Positions 9,677 to 18,357 of a stretch of DNA of 64,000 bases are shown here, in pieces. Origin of the DNA: Algoriphagus sediminis (GTDB lineage: Bacteria > Bacteroidota > Bacteroidia > Cytophagales > Cyclobacteriaceae); NCBI RefSeq assembly GCF_030403435.1, contig NZ_JAUEPH010000002.1, forward strand, positions 62,001 through 126,000, read 5' to 3'. The stretch's first letter is position 1. The number at the start of each line of letters is the position of its first letter. Position numbers and translations under genes: made by a program. Under the pieces are notes generated by a model that saw nothing but the letters and a program-made list of their open reading frames with translations, searched no databases and had not been told where the DNA came from.

Positions 9677-10754
9677 GTTTTTTGATTTTATTTGTTTGCA
9701 GGGAAAGCAGTACCCTAAAGATACCCTCATTCTCCGTGATCTCGAGTTCATAGGCTTCCGGATAAAGCATTTCAAGCCTCTTTCGAATATTCGATAAGCC
9801 TATTCCAGAAGATTGCGAGTTACTGTCCTTTTCCTTCTTCTCAAATGAGTTTTTAATGGAGAAATCTATCCTGTTTTCCCAAGTCTGAATTTTAAGATCA
9901 ATGAAAGACTTTTTGCCTGAAACCTTTCCATGTTTGAAGCTATTTTCCAAAAAAGGAAGCAAAAGCATTGGAGGAACCATTACATGTTTTGTTCCCTCAG
10001 GGAAACTCGTAACTACCTCCATTTTTTCTCCATGTCTTAACTCTTCCAATGCCATGTAATCTTTCAGATGATTGATTTCATCCTCAAGGGAAACCAAAGA
10101 CTTTTTGGTTTGATACAGAATGTAATCCAAGAGGTTAGAAAGTTTCAGAATCAAGTCTGGGGTATTCTGTTTTTTGGCAATAGCCGAACCATAAATGGTA
10201 TTTAAGGTATTAAAAAGGAAATGAGGATGAATCTGCATTTTCAGGTAGGAGAGCTCTTCCTTTTTTAGCTGCAGCTCCCCATCCAGCAAAGCATATTGAA
10301 GTTCCTTGTTTTTCAGACTAATCTGATATCCCTCTCGATAGACAGCGAAAAGGGATACAACCAAAATTACCATGTAAACACCAATCATGATCAGATAGAG
10401 ATTTTTAGTAGCTAAAAACTCCCGGTCCCAATCTGGAATGGCCTGAGAAAAAACCAAAGCATAAAAACAGGAAATCACAATGAAAAACATTGAAATCACC
10501 AGGGCATAAACCGTGTACAATGCAAACAATCCATATTTTTCTTTAATCAAATAATTAGGAATAAGCTTTTTACTAAAGATATTTGCCGTGACGAAAGTGA
10601 CCGGAAGAAGGAAGAGGCCAAATGTGAAGGATGGTGCTAGGTTCGAAAGAGTGATCCCAAAGTAGAAAGTAAAAAACAGAAGAATACCTACGCAAAGCAG
10701 AGCTTGCTTGATAAACTCGATGAGTAAGACCTTTCCAAGTTTTTTAATATTCAT
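9654..10754 (-). CDS. LytS-type sensor histidine kinase
   Basis: A 366-residue inner-membrane kinase. Four hydrophobic segments (about 11-33, 42-60, 76-104, 118-140) are followed by a short coiled stretch and the His_kinase (PF06580) domain with QIHPHFLFNTLN, where H176 or H178 is phosphorylated. A compact ATPase domain follows, with PPMLLLPFLENSFKHG and SGIGLSNIRKRL. No periplasmic sensor domain is present, so the signal is probably sensed in or near the membrane. It is cotranscribed with the LytTR regulator and divergent from the ExbB-like gene, sharing a repeat-rich intergenic region. Confidence 0.93.
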   Translation of the reverse strand: MNIKKLGKVLLIEFIKQALLCVGILLFFTFYFGITLSNLAPSFTFGLFLLPVTFVTANIFSKKLIPNYLIKEKYGLFALYTVYALVISMFFIVISCFYALVFSQAIPDWDREFLATKNLYLIMIGVYMVILVVSLFAVYREGYQISLKNKELQYALLDGELQLKKEELSYLKMQIHPHFLFNTLNTIYGSAIAKKQNTPDLILKLSNLLDYILYQTKKSLVSLEDEINHLKDYMALEELRHGEKMEVVTSFPEGTKHVMVPPMLLLPFLENSFKHGKVSGKKSFIDLKIQTWENRIDFSIKNSFEKKEKDSNSQSSGIGLSNIRKRLEMLYPEAYELEITENEGIFRVLLSLQTNKIKKHELPDRR

Positions 10755-10796
10755 GAATGCTTAAATATTAGCTAAAAAATAAGATTCACAAAGAAT

Positions 10797-10893
10797 AATC
10801 GGTGAACAACCGATTTAGCGGCCTTCTCAACAAATAAGCTACTTTGAATTTCAAAAGCACCGCTAAATATGCAATCTTACCTACTTAATCGGT
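10797..10893. promoter_or_regulatory. Intergenic inverted repeats, candidate regulator sites
   Basis: The 209-base divergent spacer between the kinase and the ExbB-like gene holds a perfect inverted repeat AATCGGT-5-ACCGATT (10797-10815), a third copy of AATCGGT at 10887-10893, and a second inverted pair TTTAGCGG (10814-10821) and CCGCTAAA (10860-10867). Repeats of this kind can bind a dimeric or LytTR-type regulator. The regulator is not known. Confidence 0.35.
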
Positions 10894-10963
10894 CGGCCAT
10901 CGCATTGAATAATATGCCTAGAACTTTTGCCTTTTCTTCGGTGAATAATCAAAATTAAAAACT

Positions 10964-11395
10964 ATGATATTCACAATCGCCACCCAGCTAAACTCTATTG
11001 CCTCTACTTTCGCAATCATAAATCGATTCAGAGAAGGAGGGCCTTTTGGGATGACTCTTGTCTTGGTTTGTCTTATTCTAGCCATTGTATTTATCGCTTT
11101 GGCTGGGAAGCACATGAAATCGAATCAGATCTCCTTTGAAAAATTTAAATCTCTTGCCAAACAAGTAGCACTACTTGGACTTGTCATAGGTTTATTCAAT
11201 GCAGTGCTAGGGTTAATACAAGCCTTTGATGCCATAGAGGCAGCAGGGGATATTCCACCAGCCATGCTGGCAGGCGGGTTAAAAGTTGCACTTCTTTCTC
11301 CTCTGTTTGGTATCCTTACTTTTATCATTGGAAGAACAGGGACTTTCATTCTGGATTGGGTGAATAAAGAAAATCAAACTTCAACTGAAGACTAA
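10964..11395 (+). CDS. MotA/TolQ/ExbB proton-channel family protein
   Basis: A 143-residue membrane protein with three hydrophobic segments (about 28-48, 68-92, 102-128). The segment with LGLVIGLFNAVLGLIQAFDAIE and the following MLAGGLKVALLSPLFGI resemble the TolQ/ExbB/MotA core that carries proton flow to drive a partner. It is shorter than typical ExbB (about 230) and has no ExbD or TonB partner next to it. Energising function is therefore inferred only from family resemblance. Transcribed alone and followed by a clear terminator. Confidence 0.72.
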   Translation: MIFTIATQLNSIASTFAIINRFREGGPFGMTLVLVCLILAIVFIALAGKHMKSNQISFEKFKSLAKQVALLGLVIGLFNAVLGLIQAFDAIEAAGDIPPAMLAGGLKVALLSPLFGILTFIIGRTGTFILDWVNKENQTSTED

Positions 11396-11416
11396 ACCAG
11401 CAATATTAGTGAAGTT

Positions 11417-11442
11417 AAAAGGAGCCTAGTGCTCCTTTTTTG
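11417..11442 (+). terminator. Intrinsic terminator
   Basis: Stem GGAGC-ctagt-GCTCC, preceded by AAAA and followed by T6, 22 bases past the ExbB-like stop codon. Confidence 0.85.
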
Positions 11443-11495
11443 TTTACCACAAAGTCCCAAGGTTAAAATTTCAATTATTCTACTTCGGAAACATC

Positions 11496-11503
11496 TATAT
11501 TTG
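11496..11503 (+). promoter_or_regulatory. Bacteroidota -7 promoter box
   Basis: TATATTTG matches the TAnnTTTG box used by the Bacteroidota housekeeping sigma factor. It lies 18 bases before the TTG proposed as the start of the next gene. No convincing -33 TTG is seen. Confidence 0.4.
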
Positions 11504-11521
11504 CCGACTATTTGAAATGAA

Positions 11522-12151
11522 TTGAAAAACTGCCATGAGCTTGAGGACTGGCTCTCCTGGATGGATGAGCTGGCCGAAAAAAATTACGTCGTTGTAGATC
11601 ATTTTTTAGGCCCGGAAAGGCTAAATATCATTCAATCATTTTTCCGCTCTCATCTGGATAACTTCACCAAAGCTGGAATAGGCGCACTGGCGGATAATAT
11701 GGTTAGACCTGACATTCGCGGAGATTACACCTACTGGCTTGATAGAAAAAGAGATATAGAACTGGAGGAGCTCTGGAATTTGGTCGATGAGACCATGTTT
11801 ATCTACAATCGCTATTGCTACCTGGGCTTATCGGGATACGAATTCCATTTGGCACATTACCCGAAAGGAGGGCATTACGACAAGCATCTGGATCAGTTCA
11901 ACAATAGAAGCAACCGGACAATTAGCATGGTGATCTATCTGAATAAGGATTGGCAGAAAGGGGATGGGGGAGAGCTTGAGATTTTCAGAGAAGATGGAAG
12001 TACTGTGTTAGTAGAACCTCTGGAAGCCCGCTGTGTGATGTTCAAAAGTGCAGACGTTCCTCATGCGGTTTTGGCATCGAATAAACCTCGGTACAGTCTG
12101 ACCGGTTGGCTCCTCCAGCAGCCATCTGCTTTAGGTCAGTTTTTGGGCTGA
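11522..12151 (+). CDS. 2OG-Fe(II) oxygenase, prolyl-4-hydroxylase type
   Basis: A 209-residue cytoplasmic dioxygenase. The iron-binding facial triad is H122 and D124 (in HYDKHLDQF) with distal H181 (DVPHAV), and R190 (KPRYSLTGW) should bind 2-oxoglutarate. It belongs to the prolyl-4-hydroxylase/TPA1-like group that hydroxylates protein side chains; its target is not known. The start is uncertain: TTG at 11522 or in-frame ATG at 11561 (residue 14). I keep the TTG because the preceding residues look like part of the domain. Convergent with the esterase gene, with a hairpin between them. Confidence 0.85.
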   Translation: MKNCHELEDWLSWMDELAEKNYVVVDHFLGPERLNIIQSFFRSHLDNFTKAGIGALADNMVRPDIRGDYTYWLDRKRDIELEELWNLVDETMFIYNRYCYLGLSGYEFHLAHYPKGGHYDKHLDQFNNRSNRTISMVIYLNKDWQKGDGGELEIFREDGSTVLVEPLEARCVMFKSADVPHAVLASNKPRYSLTGWLLQQPSALGQFLG

Positions 12152-12153
12152 TG

Positions 12154-12190
12154 AAAAAATAACCCCGGGTTTTGTTCCCGGGGCTGAGTT
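12154..12190. terminator. Bidirectional terminator between convergent genes
   Basis: Stem CCCCGGG / CCCGGGG with a 7-base loop (12163-12183), flanked by A6 on the left and a short T run on the right. It serves the convergent oxygenase and esterase genes. Confidence 0.75.
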
Positions 12191-13387
12191 TTATTGAAAT
12201 AATCTTGGGGCAAACTGTGTGAGATAAACCCTCCAGTTTCTCCAGGTATGACCTCCCTCACTTTCTACGTACTCATGAGGCATATTCATGGAATCTAGCT
12301 TTGCCAGGAACTCCTGATTGGCATCATAGAGAAAATCTGTTTTGCCTATGGCAATCCAATAGAGCTCATATCCATTGTCCATTTGCGTTTTCAAAGTCTC
12401 ATCGAAGTCGCTATAGACTTTTGCGGTAGCATCTTCCCTCGGCATGATCGCAGCTGAAAAGGCACCCATATAATCAAAGGTATTAGGATAGTAACGTGAA
12501 ATATGAATGGTGTGGAATCCGCCCATGGATAAACCTGCAATTGCTCTGTTGGCTTTATTCGCCTTAACTCTGTAATTACTTTCTACGAAACTGATAATAT
12601 CTTCAAAAGACCCCTCGTAAGTTCCATCCATGGTTTTTGGAATCATGAATTGGGGCTTATAGAAGTTTTTGCTTCCTTCTCCGGGTGCGCCATCCTGAAT
12701 CACATTTCCATTAGGCATCACCACAATCATGGGTTTCGCTTTCCCCTGAGCTATCAGATTATCCATGATTTGGGCGGTACGCCCAAGAGAAATCCATGCT
12801 TCTTCATCTCCGCCAGCACCATGTAGGAGATAAAGTACCGGGTAGCTCTCGCTGGAAGACTCATATCCGGGAGGGGTATAAATGGTGATTCGTCGATCCA
12901 TATCCAATCCAGGAGAATCATACCATCTGCGCGTCACAGACCCATGAGGAATATCATTGGTTTTGAATAAGTCTGCATGACCACCACCGATGATAAAAAT
13001 ATTGGTTGAGCTGGCGACGTCCCGGATTAAAAAGGGATTGTTAGGATCATTCGTACGAAAGCCGTCAATAATAAAGGCGTAATTATAAAGTTCCGGTCCC
13101 AGATTATCTGAGGTGAATGTCCAGAGCCCGTTTTCATCCTTGGTTAATTCTGCCTTGCCAGGCCCATCCATTTCCCCCATAGGCGTTTCCATTTTTTCTG
13201 TAGGAAGGAAATCACCGGTGATTTCAACTGTTTCTGCATTGGGTGCAAAGAGTCGGAAGTTTACCGTGTTATCGGGATTAATTTCCGGAGATATAATATT
13301 CCTGGCACTAAAGAGGGCTTCTTGGGCCCATCCCAGATGAGCCATGCTAAGTAGCATCATAAGTGTGAGAAGTAGGTGTTTTTTCAT
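12191..13387 (-). CDS. Secreted esterase (enterochelin-esterase/EstD-like) with N-terminal CBM48-like domain
   Basis: A 398-residue exported hydrolase. A signal peptide ends near AQE (residue 22), then an immunoglobulin-like CBM48/E-set domain (about 35-115, VNFRLFAPNAETVEITGDF) and an esterase domain. The catalytic triad is visible as S287 in AGLSMGGFH, D351 in GKTDF and H380 in EGGHTWRNW. The group contains periplasmic carbohydrate and feruloyl esterases as well as siderophore esterases. Substrate cannot be decided here; no polysaccharide-degradation genes are adjacent. It stands alone, convergent with the oxygenase. Confidence 0.88.
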   Translation of the reverse strand: MKKHLLLTLMMLLSMAHLGWAQEALFSARNIISPEINPDNTVNFRLFAPNAETVEITGDFLPTEKMETPMGEMDGPGKAELTKDENGLWTFTSDNLGPELYNYAFIIDGFRTNDPNNPFLIRDVASSTNIFIIGGGHADLFKTNDIPHGSVTRRWYDSPGLDMDRRITIYTPPGYESSSESYPVLYLLHGAGGDEEAWISLGRTAQIMDNLIAQGKAKPMIVVMPNGNVIQDGAPGEGSKNFYKPQFMIPKTMDGTYEGSFEDIISFVESNYRVKANKANRAIAGLSMGGFHTIHISRYYPNTFDYMGAFSAAIMPREDATAKVYSDFDETLKTQMDNGYELYWIAIGKTDFLYDANQEFLAKLDSMNMPHEYVESEGGHTWRNWRVYLTQFAPRLFQ

Positions 13388-13569
13388 GATTTTGAGTTTA
13401 ATGGTCTGAATCGGATAAAAAGTAGGTAATGGGACTTTTAAATCCTATTAATTTTAGAATGATGGATTTTTGGGGTGGGAGACGGATGTTTTTTTGAGTC
13501 TAGGCGGTTCTATAATGGGCTGGATTTTGGAAGATATACCTGGTGTAAATACTGGAAATGTAAAGTATA

Positions 13570-15003
13570 TCAAGGAGATTTCATCTTCTGTAAAACAGAG
13601 AAAACAATAAATTCCGCTGGTCTGACCACAGCCATACCAATTTCAATGATCATCCTACCCTCAAGAATATCATCTGGAGTCATGGTGCTACCTAGACCGA
13701 CCTTCACGAAATATGCATCATTTGGTGTAGCTCCCATAATTCCTCCTTGTTTCCATAACATGGTTAAATAATTCTCAATCATAGATTTAACCGTGACCCA
13801 GGTGTTGTTATTATTCGGTTCAAAAACCACTTGCTCCAGTCCCTTTTTAATGGATTCTTCTACCATCATAAAAAGCCTTACAACAGGCACATAGCGCCAT
13901 TCATTACTATTTCCATCCAGTGTCCTTGCACCCCAGATTAGCACTCCCTGTCCGCTAAATGATCTAATCGCATTGATAGACTTTCCTGAAACCGGATCGA
14001 TATTCATACTTCCCTGTTGGGTATCATTTATTGAAACACTTGGCTTGATCACCTGATTCAGGGAGACATTTGCAGGAGCTTTCCAAACCCCTCTGCTCAT
14101 ATCCACGGAGGTGTATTGTCCCGCGACTGCCGGAGAGGGAGGCATCAATACAGGCATACGCTCAATTTTAGATTTGATACTTTGGTACAAGTAGGGACTT
14201 TCACTTTCGATGGAGGCCATAGAAGTTTCGCCTGCACTGGTGGTTACGGTTATTTTCGCCGGGTCAAATGATTTATTTAAGCTCATTTCCAGAAAAGGGT
14301 AATAAGCTGCCCCATATTTTAGTCTGCCTGCACCACTTACCTTGTTTCTGAATAAACTTATGTCATCGGAGTAACTACCACCATGGGTATACACATCACA
14401 AATTGAAAATCGGTCTTTCAGCTTGCTACATTCTAAAAGACTTCGGTTGATCAGATCGGCATGCTTTTGAGGGTTATCAAGATTTATAGCTTCAGGGATA
14501 ACTAGCAGAGTGATTTCATCGATGGCAGATGTCTTCAGAAGTGCTGATTCCAGATCCTGATAATTGATCACCCCATCACTGTAAATGCCGCAAGAGACTA
14601 CGAAGCAGGAACCGCCACCATTTGCAAAAAATGACTGCATGGCATAATGCATCAGATACTTTGATGGAGAATGAAAGTCCACCGTAGGGTCATCGTGGTT
14701 AGTGGCGTCTATGCTAATGCCACTTTCCTTGGGAGAAGAGCCAAAATATAATTCATACTCAAAAAGAGAATTAATCCTTTTGGTGGTCAAGTTTTGACCG
14801 TTTTGTATTTCGGTCTTTTCGGTATAGCCTATAAAAGCCGGTACAGCTGTCTCAACTTGCGCTATGGATTTGGGGAGATTAGAGATCTCTTCTACATAAA
14901 CACCAGGAATCTGGTAGGATTTAGTTTGCTTGGCTGTAGCCTTTTTGGTGGTCCGAAACCTGTCCGTCAATTTTTGAAATGAGATCCATTTATTTTTTGC
15001 CAT
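13570..15003 (-). CDS. Contractile tail-sheath protein, solitary
   Basis: A 477-residue sheath subunit of the phage-tail/extracellular contractile injection system (eCIS) type. The N-terminal handshake region has the diagnostic IPGVYVEEI near residue 48, the middle contains SCFVVSCG and VLMPPSPAVAGQYTSVD, and the C-terminal sheath core runs through GQGVLIWGARTL to the late RMIIEIGMAVVRPAEFIVF. Sheath subunits polymerise around a tube and contract to drive it through a membrane. No tube, baseplate, spike, AAA+ or tape-measure gene is next to it; neighbours are an esterase and an Asp-box exoprotein. Function here is therefore open: part of a scattered cluster, remnant, or independent use. Confidence 0.9.
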   Translation of the reverse strand: MAKNKWISFQKLTDRFRTTKKATAKQTKSYQIPGVYVEEISNLPKSIAQVETAVPAFIGYTEKTEIQNGQNLTTKRINSLFEYELYFGSSPKESGISIDATNHDDPTVDFHSPSKYLMHYAMQSFFANGGGSCFVVSCGIYSDGVINYQDLESALLKTSAIDEITLLVIPEAINLDNPQKHADLINRSLLECSKLKDRFSICDVYTHGGSYSDDISLFRNKVSGAGRLKYGAAYYPFLEMSLNKSFDPAKITVTTSAGETSMASIESESPYLYQSIKSKIERMPVLMPPSPAVAGQYTSVDMSRGVWKAPANVSLNQVIKPSVSINDTQQGSMNIDPVSGKSINAIRSFSGQGVLIWGARTLDGNSNEWRYVPVVRLFMMVEESIKKGLEQVVFEPNNNNTWVTVKSMIENYLTMLWKQGGIMGATPNDAYFVKVGLGSTMTPDDILEGRMIIEIGMAVVRPAEFIVFSVLQKMKSP

Positions 15004-15074
15004 AGGTGTCTGATTTCCTATAAGTTAAGGCTTATTGATGGTAAAGCCATCTTGATGGGTTGACCAATCACATT

Positions 15075-18000
15075 TTATTCTTCCCCACCAGTCCCTTCTA
15101 AGTCAATCTTTCTATTCTGCTGCTGAAGAGCTTTGTTAAACTTTTCAATATCAGTATTAATGAGTTCATCAAACTGCTTAATAGCTGCCTGTAGTCTCTC
15201 ATCTAAAACTTCATAAACCTCTCCTTGCTGATCCGTTGGTCTGAAGTCGATTCCACTGGAATTGATGTCTGAGGCAAGGGCACTTAGCCGTCCATATAGC
15301 TTGATTGGGGAGCGAAAGGCATCTTCGCGAGCTCCAGTCAGTTGGATATCATAAAGTTTATTTGCGATTTCTTCTGCCGCTTCTTTTAATCGAATTGCTT
15401 CTTTGGTGGTCGCATTATTGGACCCTTCAGAAATTATAGCTTCCAACTCAGACCTAAGAACTTCTACTGTATTTATATTGCTGACCGCAAGATTCATCGC
15501 ATCTCGAAGTTGAAGGGAAAAAGCTACCTGAGCTCTGATGTCTTTCAGGGATCCCTCCGCGTGTGGATCTTTAAGTACCTCGAATTCAGTAGAAGTTCGT
15601 TCTAAAACATTTCCTTCTTCATCGCTTAAAATCAAGGAGGCTTCGTATATCCCAGGTACCACTCTGGGTCCAAATTGCCCCGCCATCAGATCAAGATCCC
15701 ACTGCACCAGCGGTCTCCATCCTTCCCCGTTTAGCTGAACCCAAGGTCTTCCAGGAGGAGCTACTCGAAGTTTTGGGGTGTAGGTAGGCTCATAGCGTAG
15801 ATCCCATTGAGCGCGATTTGCCCCATCCTCTATTTTTACTTCCATGCTCCTGACCAGTTCCCCATGAACATCATGAATTTCTATTTTGGCAGTTCCATCG
15901 GTACCTTTGGGGATGAAGTAATTTAGGCTAGCCCCATAGCTAGGGTTTCTTCCTGAATTAAAACTTACTCCATCTGTCTTGATGTTTTCCTTGTTATTGA
16001 ATCTCCAGGCATCCCTGACATCATAGAAGGCAAGTGTCTTTTTCTGGTCCAGACCTCGAATAGCAGAAAGATCATCCAGAATATAGTATCCACGACCATA
16101 AGTGCCTACCACCAAATCATCAAAACGCTCTTGTATCTCAAGCCAATAAACCGGTGCAGGAGGAAGGTTTAACTTGATTTGATTCCAGGTGTCTCCATCA
16201 TCATGACTGATAAAAACCCCATTGTCCACACCTACGTAGAGCATTCCCTCACGCTTGGGATCTTCTTTAACCACATGCACGAATGAAGATTCGGACTTTG
16301 GAATGCCATTGGAGATTTTGGTCCAGCTTTGCCCATAGTCTGTGGTTTTAAAAATGTATGGGTCAAAATCTCCCATCTGATGTAAGTCCACGGTGATGTA
16401 GGCCGTAGCCTTATCATATCTGGAAGGTTCGATATTAGCGATGGTACCCCACTCTGGAAGGTCAGGAATATTGCTCGTAAGATTTTCCCAGTTTTCTCCA
16501 CCATCTTTGGTAATTTGAACCTGACCGTCATTGGTTCCTACCCAAATCACACCAGCTTCGAATTTGGATTCTTCTATGGCAAATAGCGTTGCACCATCGA
16601 AAGTCATTAGGTTGTCGATGGCTACCCCACCCGAATTTTGTTGATGGGATTTTAAGTTTAGCGTCAAATCAGGAGAAATCACCTGCCAGCTTTGTCCTCC
16701 ATCATCTGTCATATGCACAAACTGAGAACCTACAAAGACTCGTCCCGGAGTATGGTGAGAGTGGCTCAATGGAAAATTCCAGTGCCATCTATATTTCATA
16801 TCAGCGGGAGCCCAGCCATAGCCAGCCTCTGGCCATACCCGGACGTCCCGGGAATGTCCTGTTCGCAAATCATGCCTGTCTAGACCCCCATCATAACATC
16901 CCGACCAGATAATGTTATTGTCTCTGGGATCAGGCTTTGCGAAGCCAGATTCACAACCTCCCACACCTTTCCAAAGACCTAAGGGAATGTACCCTGCGAG
17001 GGAATTACTAGGACCCATATAAGACCATCCATCCTGACGGTTTCCGTACACATTGTATGGAATCTGATCATCTACCGCCACATGATACATTTGGGCAATG
17101 GGCAAGACTACTCGCTGGAAGGATTTGCCATGATTATAAGTAATACTGACCCCACCATCGTGAGCCACCATATAGTGATCCGGATTAGTTGGGTTTATCC
17201 AGATGTCATGATTATCGCCCCCACCTCGAGGTGGATTAGGGTTACGGGTTTTGCCACCGTCCAGTGAATGAGTAAACCTTACGGTCATTGAATAAATTTC
17301 ATCTGGATCTCCGGTATTCACCCTAAGCCGTGTATAGTACGGGGCACGCTCATTCCAGTCGTGCTCCTGGCTCATCAGAGTCCAACTCATGCCCTTATCC
17401 TCTGATCTCCAAACTTCTGGGCTTTCTGCCTCAAAAAGTGCATAAATGATATTCGGATTACTTCGTGACACATCCACTGAAGTTTTTCCGACTGGACGCT
17501 CAGCTCCAAAGGGCAAGCCATATTTATTCAAAGGTTCCCAAGTATCTCCACCGTCGATAGACTTATAAATTCCGCTTCCTTCTCCTCCTGAGTTCAGTCC
17601 CCAGGTATTGATATGCACCGACCACATGGCAGCATAAATGATGTCTGGGTTTTCAGGGTCTATCGCCATATCGGAAACTCCTGTCCCCTCATCGATAAAC
17701 AAAACCTGTTCCCAGGTTTCACCGCCATCCCTCGTTCTATACACTCCTCTCTCTTTCTGGGGACCATAGGTGTGGCCTAAAGCACCTGCAAAAACGGTGT
17801 TGGGATCATCTGGATGTACGATCACCCGACCGATTCTTCCTGTCTTTTCCAAGCCTTTATGTTCCCAGGTTTTTCCGGCATCAGGAGAAAAATAGATGCC
17901 ATTTCCCATCGCATGTGCAGGTCTGATTACAAAAGTTTCTCCTGTACCCACCCAAACTTGTTGAGGATCAGAGGGTGCCAAATCAATGGCCGCTACAGAA

Positions 18001-18248
18001 GAAACACTCTGCTCATCGAAGATAGGGTTCCAACTGATGCCCATATCTTCAGTCTTCCAAAGTCCACCAGAAGCAGCTCCTATATAGGCAACCTGGGGAT
18101 TATTCGCTTCGGCAATGACCGCGATAGCTCGATTGCCCTCAGGGCCGATGAAGCGGAAGCTGTGACCATGCAGTTGATCCTCTATTTTGGATTGGGCAAA
18201 AAGCTGAAAGCTGAGAAAGGTGAGAAAAACTAATAAGGTTGATTTCAT
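15075..18248 (-). CDS. Secreted Asp-box beta-propeller protein (VPS10/sortilin-like), paralogue
   Basis: A 1057-residue exported protein with a signal peptide ending near AQS (residue 20). It shares the whole layout of the protein at 4054-7131: a propeller built of Asp-boxes (TEDMGISW, SPDAGKTW, TRDGGETW, SIDGGDTW, SEDKGMSW, TDDGGQSW, TKDGGENW, SHDDGDTW), a beta-sandwich around 780-900 and a helical C-terminal region. Shared blocks such as DDxxIWxNPxxxxH and YRVAVDD/YHVAVDDQIPYNVYG show common origin. No catalytic set was identified. Extracellular binding or processing of peptides is a guess from the VPS10 relationship only. Confidence 0.85.
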   Translation of the reverse strand: MKSTLLVFLTFLSFQLFAQSKIEDQLHGHSFRFIGPEGNRAIAVIAEANNPQVAYIGAASGGLWKTEDMGISWNPIFDEQSVSSVAAIDLAPSDPQQVWVGTGETFVIRPAHAMGNGIYFSPDAGKTWEHKGLEKTGRIGRVIVHPDDPNTVFAGALGHTYGPQKERGVYRTRDGGETWEQVLFIDEGTGVSDMAIDPENPDIIYAAMWSVHINTWGLNSGGEGSGIYKSIDGGDTWEPLNKYGLPFGAERPVGKTSVDVSRSNPNIIYALFEAESPEVWRSEDKGMSWTLMSQEHDWNERAPYYTRLRVNTGDPDEIYSMTVRFTHSLDGGKTRNPNPPRGGGDNHDIWINPTNPDHYMVAHDGGVSITYNHGKSFQRVVLPIAQMYHVAVDDQIPYNVYGNRQDGWSYMGPSNSLAGYIPLGLWKGVGGCESGFAKPDPRDNNIIWSGCYDGGLDRHDLRTGHSRDVRVWPEAGYGWAPADMKYRWHWNFPLSHSHHTPGRVFVGSQFVHMTDDGGQSWQVISPDLTLNLKSHQQNSGGVAIDNLMTFDGATLFAIEESKFEAGVIWVGTNDGQVQITKDGGENWENLTSNIPDLPEWGTIANIEPSRYDKATAYITVDLHQMGDFDPYIFKTTDYGQSWTKISNGIPKSESSFVHVVKEDPKREGMLYVGVDNGVFISHDDGDTWNQIKLNLPPAPVYWLEIQERFDDLVVGTYGRGYYILDDLSAIRGLDQKKTLAFYDVRDAWRFNNKENIKTDGVSFNSGRNPSYGASLNYFIPKGTDGTAKIEIHDVHGELVRSMEVKIEDGANRAQWDLRYEPTYTPKLRVAPPGRPWVQLNGEGWRPLVQWDLDLMAGQFGPRVVPGIYEASLILSDEEGNVLERTSTEFEVLKDPHAEGSLKDIRAQVAFSLQLRDAMNLAVSNINTVEVLRSELEAIISEGSNNATTKEAIRLKEAAEEIANKLYDIQLTGAREDAFRSPIKLYGRLSALASDINSSGIDFRPTDQQGEVYEVLDERLQAAIKQFDELINTDIEKFNKALQQQNRKIDLEGTGGEE

Positions 18249-18357
18249 GTGCTTGGATTTTCTTAAATATAAAAATTAGGTCTGTATCTCAGGGATTTTG
18301 TTGATAAAAACGAATGGGTAGGAGATAGCAATCCTAGAGATCAATTATCTTTACACC

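Noticed and set aside
9677..9775. N-terminal extension of the LytTR regulator
   Set aside because: It lies inside the kinase gene and has no receiver-domain sequence; the ATG at 9676 fits the family.
13570..15003. Prophage around the sheath gene
   Set aside because: No other phage gene, integrase or att site was seen nearby; flanking genes are typical chromosomal ones.
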